Of a DNA stretch of 64,000 bases, positions 50,334 to 61,534 are shown piece by piece. Made by a program: the position numbers and the translations under genes. The notes beneath the pieces were generated by a model. The model saw only the letters and a list, made by a program, of their open reading frames with translations, did not search any database and was not told the origin of the DNA. The first letter of the stretch is position 1. The number at the start of each line of letters is the position of its first letter. Origin of the DNA: Clavelina lepadiformis (taxonomy: Eukaryota; Chordata; Ascidiacea; Aplousobranchia; Clavelinidae); assembly GCF_947623445.1 (NCBI RefSeq), contig NC_135241.1, positions 3,846,501 to 3,910,500 on the forward strand, given 5' to 3'.

Positions 50334-51315
50334 AGCAAAACCGAATGTTGAAACGAAGGTTTTATTGACAGGTTATATGCACTCCTGGTTGTTTGCGGTA
50401 TTTTTGAACGTATTTGGCACGAATGTATTTATCTGTTTAGCGTTTGCACCATGTTTTTTCAACAAAACCGAAAAATATTTGTTAAAATAAAACAAACAAT
50501 TAATTGCACCACGTTTCAGACTTATAATTACAATTTTCCACAACTTAATGTCATCGACCACAGAAAAAGTGGCAAAATCCAAGCGCTTACATCACGCAAG
50601 TTGGAATAATAGAATTTTGTGCTACACGATGTTAGAGATTAGAATAGCTACGTTGATGTGTCACGGGATTATTTTTACGCACCTGTTTCAGAACCAACAC
50701 ATTTTAATATTGCGACATCACATTTGTAAGACACTTGTTTACGGTGTGAGATGTTACCTGTTTTAGATAGACTGTATTTTAGTTACCCAATTAATTGTTC
50801 ACATTGTACACGGTTTGTTCGAACCACTCTTGTAGGTTAATTTAGTCCAATGTATTGGTCAACTTCTGTTTTTATTCGCATTGTGCATTATTTTATTCCT
50901 ATGCATGCTCGTCAGGTTTTCTTACGTTTGCTCACGTACTGACGTATTTTACCTATTCATATGTACACATGTTTTTAGTCTGTGACGTCTAACTTCGCTA
51001 CCCCTCGGGCCTAAATGGTATTTGCGTTTGCACCAATGTTCATTCAAAACCGAAAAACATTTCATTTTAGACTTATAATTACAATTTTCCACGACTTAAT
51101 GTAGCAACAACTATGTGTTCAAAGGTCATTTGTATCAGATCTTATATTTTCCGCCATGAACTGTGCGAAGCGAAAATTACGATGCTAACCGCTATAGCAT
51201 AATAAATATAACATAAATGAACAATTAAGGATCACAGAAATAGGGTTAAAACACAAACGCTTACATCATGCAATTTGGAATAATATAATATAGAATAGCT
51301 ATGTTGAAGTGTCAA
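50334..51315. other. Central spacer of the palindrome
   Basis: This is the only single-copy part of the element. It contains an imperfect direct duplication: 50,441-50,550 resembles 51,024-51,105 (CGTTTGCACCA...ACTTATAATTACAATTTTCC), and 50,583-50,661 resembles 51,260-51,315. Around 51,150-51,240 it looks like a diverged piece of array spacer B (compare 29,895-29,980). No gene is seen. Confidence 0.7.
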
Positions 51316-52236
51316 ATTTATTAGTTTGAAACTCCAAATAGAATGTTTGGCGCCGGACGTTTCACGATTGCCCTGATGAAAAATACCTTTTGTAACATTT
51401 CAGCGATTCGATTCCTCCAATCGTGTGTTGATTTTAACAATGTTTCTTGTGCCGAAACCAGGAAAGTGATCCTGTGACAGACAATGATCAGTCAAGTGAG
51501 CCGAAAACTAAGTCGTTGTCTTGCGAAACTTCTGCACACTGTTACAGCATGATTTTACGAAATTCCTTCAAGAAGCTGTATTTTAAAGCATGTCGTTTAA
51601 GCGTTGGAATTTTTGTTTTGCTGATCGAAGAATCTTGTAACCCGCTTTCATGAATTACTGCGTTATTTTAATCCTTGAGTGTGTTGTATTATCACTGAAC
51701 CTATTAAAAAAGCACAAGCATACTGGATGTGTGCGTTTACAGACCTCTTAAACGTTTCAATTTGATATATTTGTGAGTATGATTCCAATAGAAACGAATA
51801 TCTATTTTAAGACTATCATCATGCTGATCGATCGTGAATATAAGTTTGCTTTTTCATACTTTTCCTTGAAAGCTTGGAGAGTAGCCAGAGGCAAATGATT
51901 TCAAGGTATGACGATCGCGAAACGCATATTGCGCAACGGTGATGAAATAAATGGCTATGTAACGAATTATAATATGATAGCAACGTGAATACATGTTCAA
52001 AACTTGAAAAGAACCTTTGGGAAATTCCAGAAAATACTATACAAGGCAAGTTTTTTGAATAACAATTTAAATTGAAAAGTTTTGGATGTTATCGTACTGC
52101 CAGCCAGCGATGATGTTTGTAACTGAATCGATTGTGAGGATAACGCAAGGTAGCGCTCTAAATACGGTTCACACTTCATATCAAATCACCATAGCGCGGC
52201 GTTGACTTACATTTCAAAAGAATCCAAACTTTTGCT

Positions 52237-52811
52237 TTAAACAATAAAAGATCGGACTTTTTCTCGAACTCGCAAACGACAAATGGGACAAGTCGATGCG
52301 TTTTCAGCGCAACCAATACAACAAGCAATATGTCCGCATGGAATAAGAACAACACTCGCTTGTTCGTTGCCACAAACTTTACACGTTCTTTCCTCCTGTA
52401 AACGACGAATCTCTTGAAGTCCAGATGCTATTGAAGGAGTTGCTTTCTTTGTTGCCAATCCTTCTTCTTCAGATCTATTGGAAGCAGATTCTTCCTCCAT
52501 CGCAAGAATAGACTCAACGAGATTTTCAAGCCTAGAAAATCCATAACCAGTGGTTTCATATTTCCTGTAGAAAGATCGGTTTTCAATGCTATTCATAATT
52601 GCAATGCAATAAAAATTAAAAAATAGCTTTCTTGACAAAATTTCACCTTTTCAAAGCAGTTTTTATCGTTCTTTCATCGAATCCCATTAGTTTTGCTTGC
52701 TCCACCAGTTCAGACGAAGACATCTCTCCGTCAACTTTCCTCTCTAGAGATCTTATCTCTTCCCTGGGATCGATGATTTCAGGGCCACCATTTCGATGTC
52801 CGTTTCGTAAA
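52237..52811 (-). other. Fossil element part: UBA and RING segments, right arm
   Basis: Mirror of 48,838-49,412, with the same UBA landmarks (MGFDERTIKTALK) and the same IAP-type RING (CKVC...CPICR), read on the - strand. Confidence 0.85.
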
Positions 52812-52886
52812 CTAAACAAAGAAATAGATAACTACAAAGAACAAAACCAAGATGATGATCAAGAACATGACTTTAGGAGGTTTACA

Positions 52887-54143
52887 TTTGTCCTGATTGA
52901 ATATTCCTGAGTTGATTTGGATTTGCTGGATTCCGAATTGTCGGTCTTCTTAGATTGGGGAATCGAAAGGCGATCCCATGAACATAATCTGGACCTTTTT
53001 GTTGAAGAACAAACTCGCACCTGGGCAGGAGATCCAAGTTTGTTAAACATAGAAATCATAAAAAAGCCAAATCTGGTAAATTCTTTCATGGAGACAGAAA
53101 ATTCAACTTACAATGGAAACCACTTGGCGTGCTCTTGCCATGGATCGTCATCTCTCTCCCAATTTTGTAATCCTCCGTTGCAATACCAACATTTTACACG
53201 ATCTCTTACACCTGGAGAATATTTCACTTTGTAATTCTACAACTTACCAAATTTTATTTTTATTTTTTTTATTTTTTTTATGGTATGAGACCTAAGCTTG
53301 AAAGTATGAGCCTCACCCAAGTAATACATTCCTGCGTTTGCAATTTGTCTGGGAGTTGTGCGAATCCTATGAGTAGGCCACGATGACGAGTGATCAAGGA
53401 AAGTTTGGAGACGAGATTTCTCGCTCTTCATGTGAGGATTTACCGGATTCAAACATGGAAACAAGTTCATGTTCTCCAAATTAATTGCAAGATTTCTATG
53501 TGAATTCGCGATGGTGGACGCAACCACACTAGGTGGAGGGGTGGAGCACGAAGAATTTCTAAATGTAGCTGTTTGAAACATTGGTGAATTTGATGTGATA
53601 CCAATGCCATTTGTAATGACTTTTTCTTTGATCTGCTGAAGCCTGTGGATTCCCAGATGTTGGCGGTCGTGTGGCTGAACTTGTAGCGTTTCCATGGCCA
53701 TGGGGTGGAATAAGTTCGAATTGACGAAGAATGGAATCTAGATTTAATCAATATTTACAAGGTAGTGGAAGTAACGTCATATGAACGGAGAATTCACTAC
53801 TCACTCACGTAACTCGTTCTATTATGACAGCGTAAACGGTAGTATAATAAGGCAATTTCAGGTGGTGTTTCATGAAACTACAAAAAGAATCAAGATTTGG
53901 TTCGGTTCATTTACGCTTTTGAGACGTTTTAAACATCGATCCATCTTTACACTTTGTTGGTATTACAGATCAGATTGATTCGATGCTTCTCTTTTTTTTC
54001 TTACAAATTGAAATCTTTGGCTTAACTAACCGATTGGTATGTTTCTTGTATCCTTTCCGTTAATGATATCACAATTGGATCTATGCCATCGGAGTAGCTT
54101 CGGGTCATCTTCGACTTCCCATTCTTGGACAGATTGACCACAA
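52887..54143 (-). other. Fossil element part: BIR segments, right arm
   Basis: Mirror of the left-arm BIR segments: [28 protein letters not shown] and CGQSVQEWEVEDDP are all present in the same order on the - strand. Confidence 0.8.
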
Positions 54144-54287
54144 CTGGAATGAAGTTGAGATTTGTTTTATGATAGTGTTTTTGAACGTAAAACTATTCGC
54201 ACAACTTGTTTAAACGTATTTGTTTGATTAGAAATTAAGTCCCGTATTTTATGTATCCAAGTCTCTATTTTAATGAACAAGACGTTA

Positions 54288-55710
54288 CCTGAAGCACTTG
54301 GTCCTGTCTTTAAAACCAGTGAAATAAAAACCAGCAGAAACCAACTTACGAACATCGACCTGTACTTCTCTGGGAAATAGTTTCAATCGAACTTCCAGAA
54401 ACTCGTAAACGAATGAGAATTTCCGTTTCAGCAGTTCATAGGCTTGGGCAGAGGCTTTTTCGAGATATTCCAGCTTTTGTTGGACAATCTGTTCCGGTTC
54501 ACCTATAAAACATTGAAATTCCGAAAAACCTGGAACGTTGGTTTGCACCCCCACCGCCATGGCAACGTGACGATTCAAAAATGTAGTCCTCGGACCGGAT
54601 TTTGGGAGTGAACTGATTGAGAACGATGATTCATAGTCAAATACACCACGATAAGGGAAGACTTTGTCCTCGGATTGAAAGGATAGACCTTCATCTTCCA
54701 GTTTTGCAAATACATTTGTCTGTGGTTGAGCGATTTTACCGGGAAAGACTTCGGTCAACGTCTTGCAGTGATGACGTCTCAAATCGTGACTGTTCTGGAA
54801 GAAAACCTGACAAGAGGTATTTTTACATTGAAAAATATTAGCATACATATTGAAGTTGTGTATGTAGCTAAAATGCTGACGAAATAGGTTCAAATTCAGT
54901 GTATGTTCAAATTGATTGAGACCTCGCCGTATCATGGTGGCCACGTAACACTCATCCAATTGGTACACATTGGTGTTCGTCTTGAGTTTCTTTTCGAGTA
55001 AATTCAAGTCATGAATTGTGACACCGGGAAAAGAATCAATATTTTGAGTACCAAATAATTCCTTAAATATTCTACTTAATTTGACTTTCGAAGGCTTTAC
55101 ATCCATTCTTTTTTTCGTGATACCTCGGAGCTTTTGTTGATGTAATGCCACACATCGTAAGAAACATAAGTTGTCTCGAAACGGTCCGTGTCTCCCGAGG
55201 TATAGGGAACATAGACCTTTATTTGAAATAATAAATTCAGGTAATGCATCTGGTATACCAATCGGTATATACCGAAATGGATTGATGTAAAATTCAACAT
55301 TACAGACAGATTCCACGACCCAAGCGCTTTCGGATTTTAATCTATCCGACCATTGTCTGATATTCTTCCGTTGAATATCGACAAGGAATTGATCGAATTC
55401 GGTTCGATCGCGGATAGTTTCAGGGCCTAAATACAAATAATTGGAGTGATTGTCCGGATGAAAGTAACGATATAGTACTGGCGAGTCGTCTTCATTTCCT
55501 TCATGTCGTAAAATAAATCCAAATGCGACACGGATTTTGAACGCCTGTCGTTGTCTCTGGAAAATATTTTCACGAAAGTATGGCCATAATGATTCGAGAC
55601 CTTGATCGATCATGCTTTGGTCAGGGATACGAAACGTGTAACGCTCTTGAACCGCATTACCGATATGAAAATGGGTTCGTATTGCTCGCCAATTGCTTTG
55701 AAAGATATCC
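54288..55710 (-). CDS. Fossil element part: polymerase B N-terminal-like region running into a BIR repeat, right arm
   Basis: Mirror of 45,939-47,361, with the same open frame and, as far as I can read, the same residues, including RDNLCFLRCVALHQ, VFDYES and AGFYFTGFKDRTKC. See the left-arm entry for the family comparison. Confidence 0.8.
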
Positions 55711-55776
55711 CTTCAAAAATAAAATAAACTCCTTTCATGAATTGTTATTTGATATCAATCATGTTTTATTTTTACC

Positions 55777-56047
55777 TGTAATCTTCAGGAATATCCTCTG
55801 GGATTGTATCGCCATCCACCACAATCGTTCTAGGACGCGGAATCTGGGGTCTTGGTACTACACGCGGTCGGTGTGAGCGTCTCATATGTTTTTTCAAATC
55901 TCTTAAACTAATATACAGTATATATTGAAAATGATATTTCATCCATAAAGTTTATTGTGTACTCACTTTGTAAATGTCCGCACACAAAATTTACAGCGTT
56001 TCCTATTCCTTCTAATGTGTTTTTGTTGAAGTTTAATCTTCTTGATA
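55777..56047 (-). other. Fossil element part: third zinc-finger segments, right arm
   Basis: Mirror of 45,602-45,872 (CKFCVRTFTK; LRDLKKHMRRSH; RPRVVPRPQIPRPR). Confidence 0.65.
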
Positions 56048-56134
56048 CTGTAAAAAAAAAGATATGATTTTTTTTCTTTATTGTATGAATATAAACAACT
56101 CCTCTACTTTTTTTTTTTTTTTTTTTTTATGTGA

Positions 56135-56559
56135 TATACCTTTTACATTCATGTGTGTTCTCGTTTTGAGAGTAGTTTTCTTCGTCCATAAAACCTAATT
56201 CAGAATGACATCGCTTGCAATTTCCAATTTTTCTTTGTATCTCGATAAGATCATCACACGAAATTTCATCCCTACATATCACACAGTTCATATCGTGGTT
56301 ATGACATACACTTTAAAAGAAACATACCATTCATCGCTTGCTCATGTGACATACCTTTCACATTCATGTGATTTCTCGTTTTGTGAGTAGTTTTCCTCAT
56401 CCTTAAAACCTAATTCAGAATGGCATCGCTCGCATTTTCCAATTTTTCTTTGTATGTTGATAAGATCATCACACGAAATTTCTTCCCTACACATCACAAA
56501 GTTCATATCATGGTTATGACATATATATATTAAAAGAAACTTACCGTTCATCGCTTGCT
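56135..56559 (-). other. Fossil element part: duplicated Cys module, right arm
   Basis: Mirror of 45,091-45,515; both direct copies are kept in this arm too. Confidence 0.7.
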
Positions 56560-56670
56560 TCTGGATTTTGAGAACTTCTCAACGTTGGTTCAGGTGCTGG
56601 TTTACCATTACTGAAATATACAACTGAATAGACTTGATATTGTACGGAATAAGATTGCTAAGTATTCTAC

Positions 56671-56883
56671 TTACATTTTAACAAAGGCATTTTCTATTCC
56701 CAATTGATCCCCAACATGTTTATTTCGATAATGCTTTCGATAACTATCTTTTCGTTTGTAGCTACTATCACACAGTTTACAGAGAAATCGAGTGTCGTCG
56801 TGTGTCTTTCTGTGTCTTTTTAAGTTATAGAGTGTAATAAATTGTTTATCACAAACATTACATTGATACGTAACAGAAGACAT
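56671..56883 (-). CDS. Fossil element part: two C2H2 zinc fingers, right arm
   Basis: Mirror of 44,767-44,979, with the same start and both fingers (CNVC...HRKTH, CKLC...HYRNKH). Confidence 0.8.
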   Translation of the reverse strand: MSSVTYQCNVCDKQFITLYNLKRHRKTHDDTRFLCKLCDSSYKRKDSYRKHYRNKHVGDQLGIENAFVKM

Positions 56884-57038
56884 TTCCCTATGTAACCTAT
56901 AAAATATATATATATAATTATTCGAAATTAACAGAGTGTCTCATAAGTTTCAAGTACACAGTACTATGTGCACTATCATAACTATAACCTAGTGGTGGGT
57001 AAACTGCGAAAAGGTTAGCAAGAGTATCATTTATGAAC

Positions 57039-57039
<1 letters not shown>

Positions 57040-57076
<37 letters not shown>
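57040..57076. repeat. (CT)n microsatellite, right arm
   Basis: Mirror of the (AG)n run at 44,574-44,610. Position sums show the two runs have the same length. Confidence 0.95.
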
Positions 57077-57079
<3 letters not shown>

Positions 57080-57737
57080 TTTTATTTAGGCTAGCATTTC
57101 GTTTATGATGTAACAATAGATATAGAACCCGAAGAGTTTGTAAACAACAAATTAACACAATTTATTACTAAAACAGTAAGTTTTATATTATTAGTAAGTC
57201 CAATATTATTCATTAATTATTATCGATGCGAAACAAGTTTACCTCTACCCCCACTTTAAACATTCACGAGTCAACTGAATACACCATAAGATTAGAACAT
57301 TATAATGTACAAGTCAACGCAATTTATTGCTAAAACAGTAAGCTTAACTCAGTTTAATCTACTTAAATACACTGCAAAACCAAAACGATTATATCTAACG
57401 CTAGCAAGTACAGTTTTTAACAAAGATGACTGCTCTAGCTGAATAGTAATATCCAATAATATTCATTATCGATGTTAAAAAAGTTTGCTTACCCCTACTA
57501 TAAACATTCACGAGTCAACTCATTACACCATAAAATTATAACACTGCAATGTACAAACGTCACTGTTCACATTGTATGCGGCAACAAGAGTCACACTTAC
57601 TTGCTTGTCTGTTTTACTACTTTTCCAAATAACCTACCTGCTTTGGAAAATATGATATATATAGACTACTTATTCATAAACAAACAATGGCTCTGTTCCC
57701 TTTTGACCTATCAAAAACACAGCTGTGATTGCATTTG

Positions 57738-58036
57738 GTATTGATATGTTCGTAAGCATAGGAAATTCGTAATCAGGTCACACAAACACACACAGCTGGA
57801 TGCTAGCTTTTATTTATTCTTCTCTTACATCTGGATTCGAATAACATAGTTAATTCATAATTGATAGGTTCGTGAACATAGGAAATTCGTAATCTGGTCA
57901 CACAAACACATAGCTGGATGCTAGCTTTTATTCATTCTTCTCTTACATCTGCATTCGAAAACATAGGTAATTCCTAATCGGGTCAAAACAAATCATATCT
58001 GGGTACCAGCTATTATTTATTCTTCTCTTACATCTG
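57738..58036. repeat. Three-copy tandem repeat, right arm
   Basis: Mirror of 43,614-43,912; the copies contain ATTCTTCTCTTACATCTG. Confidence 0.85.
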
Positions 58037-58497
58037 GAATCGACTAGATTGGTTGTAATACCTTCCAATGCTTTGTTTCTAAAGTCTGGCTTATTTCAAC
58101 CCAAGCTGGAATTCATAACCAGGTGATGTTAGCGTATGCAAATACGATTAACGTGTTCTTACTCTAGGCTTTTCTCCATATGATTCCAGGTAGCAATGCA
58201 TACGGTTCATCGTTCTGTATACTTTACACTGAAACTATGATGTAACTGATATCGAATATCCACAAACCCAAGATGTTTTTTTCCTCTAGAAATCTAGAAC
58301 ATGTTTACCGCACGTTGGCGCTAACGAAAACTATGACGTCACTTTTACACTTGTACTTTTCTAACATCTTTTTATTCTTTACGCGTGGAACGAAAAATAT
58401 GACGTCACTTTTCTTATCTCTTTTTACATATGACCTAATTACTTGAATGACCTAATCTTGGAGTGACCTATTCTTGGAGTGACCTACTTCACACTTG

Positions 58498-58596
58498 GTG
58501 GCATGGTGGCGTGGTGGTGGCGGTGGCGTGGTGGCGTGGTGGTGGCGTGGTGGTGGCGGTGGTGGCGTGGTGGTGGCGGTGGTGGCGGTGGTGGGG
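58498..58596 (-). repeat. GGTGGCGTGGTGG simple repeat, right arm
   Basis: Mirror of 43,145-43,212 but about 30 bases longer. It lies just inside the right terminus. Confidence 0.9.
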
Positions 58597-58626
58597 GGAC
58601 TCCTGGGGTGGCAACACTATACTACT

Positions 58627-58644
58627 CAAGTCCTTTATCGGGCG
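58627..58644 (+). pseudogene. tRNA-Lys, 3' part, beyond the insertion
   Basis: CAAGTCCTTTATCGGGCG is the T-arm and acceptor 3' end of the tRNA split at 43,118. Its first six bases are the second copy of the target duplication. The sequence after it is array spacer A, so both flanks of the insertion are continuous array. Confidence 0.9.
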
Positions 58645-59594
58645 AATATTTTGCTTAATATAAGGGCTACATTTTTGTTGGCCTGGGTCCTCAACCTGTA
58701 GAGCAGATAATACCGTCTGGTAACATCAAACTAGAAGGTAGCCCGAGATGTTACTTGCCGTCTGCTGTGTGCTTTGGGCGTCTGAGTAAGCCCAATAAAT
58801 TCGATGTGTGAAAACATTTTGGGAAGTAATTCTTAAAAATTATTTTCTAAAGATTTAATTTTTAGTTAGTAAAAAATAATGGATACTAATATTATTGTTC
58901 AACAAAATATGGGTTTCCGTTTAAGACAGCAAAACTAATTCATGCAAAAAGTGTGGCATTTTGAGCTAATACATTAGCCGCAAAAAATGCTACACTACTT
59001 AGCGAACAATATACATAAACATAAGAATCAAATTTATTTTGATTGTTTTGTAAAAATGTTCCTTAATTGTGTAAATGAATGCTGTTTTGCACTGATATAA
59101 AAAAACTTATTTGTAGCCATTCTTTGAAAACATATTCTTCAGAAACACTTCTTAATAACTTAGTCCATTAAATGACAAAAAGGTTTTGTTTTGGAGAAAA
59201 ACAAGGTAGGCTTATTTCCTCTTAGTCTTATTATCTTAATTATACGTTTACCATTATTTAAGTGCTGCTAGGGAGCTAGAATTCAACGAACATTAGTTTA
59301 ATTGTCACAGTCATTGCTTGAAAAAAGTTTTCTGTATTGAACGAAGTCCCAAATTTGTTGAGTGAACAAATCGGTCAACTTACGTTAATTTCTTCCAGTT
59401 GGTTAAATCTTTAAGAAATCACTCAACAGTTAGTTTCCAAAGAGGCTGTACCCTTCGGACATAGTGAAAGAATACAGCAGATGGCCGAACAGCTAGTTTG
59501 ATGCTACGCTGAGACACAATACCCGCTTTCAATGTCGAGAAACCCATTCAGCAAATACCTAACCCAAACGTTAACCAGGGAGAAGCAGAAGGGT

Positions 59595-59647
59595 CGTCCA
59601 ATAAAAAACTAAAACCCTTGGCGCTCTACCAACTGGGCTAACTGGGC
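59595..59647 (-). pseudogene. tRNA-Lys relic lacking the anticodon arm
   Basis: On the - strand the 5' acceptor and D arm and the 3' T arm and acceptor of tRNA-Lys are joined with about 20 bases of anticodon arm missing, plus T-arm substitutions. It is less shortened than the relics at 29,641 and 32,311, so it looks closer to their common ancestor. Confidence 0.85.
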
Positions 59648-60218
59648 TGGCGAAAATAACAAATAATAATTAATTATCTAGCCTATCTATTGAAACTATT
59701 TTGGAATTAATTTACCAGCTTATCCACTTTAATTGTGGTCTTTGATTAACATAAACTTATCGTTGCACTAACCAATATAGGCCTCAAAAGGAAAGTCGTA
59801 TTTAAACGTTCGTATCTTTAATTTCACAAAATTCTGTCGTTTACATTTCGCCATTAACTGCGCGGAACGACGCGTACGGTGGTAAACGTAATAGTTTATG
59901 CACAATATAGACATAAAATAATTACAGGTACATAGGCTTTGTCAATATCGGTATATTTCTTTCGCTTTGAGTTTTGACGTATGCGACTGGTTCTCCAAGA
60001 CGTTTTTGTGATGCTGACGAACGTCGATAAGGAACTACCACAGAGACCGTAATCTTTCAGCGCCCAGCAGATGGCCACTCTAGGAGCACGACAAGGCTCG
60101 ATGGCTTTTTGGTGTTGTCAGTTGTTACAAGAAATAAATCATGTTCTTAAATCAGTATATGATGGATGTGTCTCTTGTCTCATGGATATGAAGATTATAT
60201 TTCATGCGCATTTTGCGG

Positions 60219-60291
60219 GCCCGGTTAGCTCAGTCGGTAGAGCGTTGGACTTTTAATCCAACGGTCAAGGGTTCAAGTCCCTTATCGGGCG
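60219..60291 (+). tRNA. tRNA-Lys (TTT)
   Basis: Intact copy with AGTCGG D loop. The downstream GCTCTTTTGC provides a terminator and resembles the flank of the 25,010 copy rather than the middle of the array. Confidence 0.96.
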
Positions 60292-61015
60292 GCTCTTTTG
60301 CTTTTCCCTGCTTCACGATTGACATTTTCACAATACTAGGTTTATAAGGTGCGTTGCAACTTGTATTCGCTGGCCGCGTCTTAAAATATAAAAATCCTAA
60401 AGCAACCACGGCATATTATATGCACAGACCGCTCAGTATGCACGTGCGTGGAAATTTTCGTTTCTAAAAAACATTTATTATAAATTCCGACATTAATTTG
60501 ATATCATAATAAAAGCAAAACGTGTTCATATTTAATCAAAAATCAGTTAGTGCGAACCACGTTGTGGATACTCCTGAAATCATTGATCAACCAAAAATTG
60601 AACAGGAATTGAAAAGAAACGCGACCAAGTTTATTTAATAATAACACCAAATCGTATCTGTTTAGCTGCCATTGGCGAGCAAAACGCTTAAAGTGAAAAA
60701 TCAAATGTACTTTTTTTATTACTAAAAACTTTCCTTATGAAATTAACCCTTGTTGTAAACTTATTAAAATAAATAAAATCACTTATTTTTAGCTATTCTG
60801 CAAAAAAATCTGAACAAACCCAAAATCATTATTCACAATTTGTCTTCAAGGATTCTTTACACTTCAGGCATACTGAGACGTACGAAGCACACAGCAGAGG
60901 GCCGAAAGGCTGGTGGCTGGTTTGATGCCGCACAAGGGCACTGTACCCGCTTTTCAGGTGTAGACACAAACCAAAAATAACCTAACATGAAAGTTAAACA
61001 AAGAGCAAAATAAAC

Positions 61016-61088
61016 CGCCCGATAAGGGACTTGAACCCTTGACCGTTGGATTAAAAGTCCAACGCTCTACCGACTGAGCTAACCGGGC
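61016..61088 (-). tRNA. tRNA-Lys (TTT)
   Basis: Perfect consensus copy on the - strand. TTTATTTTGC follows its 3' end. With the + copy at 60,219 it forms the last convergent pair of the array. Confidence 0.95.
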
Positions 61089-61504
61089 TCCCAAATATGG
61101 TAATAGGAACTATTTATCTAATGAAGTGTTTTTGAAATTATTTAACAACGTTTTTTATATTTCAGTATGTTTTTTGAAATAAAAAACCTGTCGTTACTTT
61201 AGCCAGTACAGGCCTAAAAAAGCAATAAAATATCGCTGTCTTAACTTTTGAAATTCTCTTCAAATCCTCGAAACGTTTTAACGTGAACATTTCGGCGTTC
61301 CACTTGCTCAGCAGAACAGCCAACAGATAAAACTTTATTGACAGAAATAAACTTAAGTGAACTGATAAGCGAAATGTAATGTATGCCATGTGGTTAAAAA
61401 CACAAACGCTCGTAAAGGAAGGTAATCACCGAAAGAATTTAAATTAAACAAGGAAACAAAAAGTTAAAGTAAAATTGTCGAATGGGATGAACCGACCGCC
61501 ACAA

Positions 61505-61534
61505 ATCCAACGGGTTTAAATCCCATAGTGGGCG
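61505..61534 (+). pseudogene. tRNA-Lys 3' fragment
   Basis: ATCCAACGGGTTTAAATCCC and then ATAGTGGGCGG resemble the anticodon-stem 3' side, T arm and acceptor 3' end of tRNA-Lys. The 5' half is unrecognisable. It sits where the next + copy of the array would be expected and is followed by a typical post-tRNA flank. Confidence 0.6.

Larger units (their letters stand above)
43119..58626. mobile_element. Polinton/Maverick-like palindromic element (fossil), 15.5 kb
   Basis: The ends are AGTAGTATAGTGTTGCC and its exact inverse. The element begins with AG as Polintons do, is flanked by a 6-bp duplication and is 15,508 bases long. Left arm 43,119-50,333 and right arm 51,316-58,626 are inverted copies; the spacer is 50,334-51,315. 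Parts seen in each arm, from the outside inwards, are a CCACCACC-type repeat, a tandem repeat, a (GA)n run, C2H2 zinc-finger segments, a duplicated Cys-containing module, a polymerase B N-terminal-like ORF that runs into a BIR repeat, further BIR segments, UBA and RING. Integrase, capsid proteins and the polymerase core were not seen. Treated as a fossil: the parts present read openly, but it does not look like a complete element of the family. Near-identical arms suggest youth or gene conversion. Confidence 0.85.
51316..58626 (-). repeat. Right arm of the 7.2-kb inverted repeat
   Basis: Reverse complement of 43,119-50,333. It has an extra 66 bases near 58,332-58,412, bounded by two direct copies of TATGACGTCACTTTT; the left arm has only one. 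Its terminal GC-rich repeat is also longer. Confidence 0.95.
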
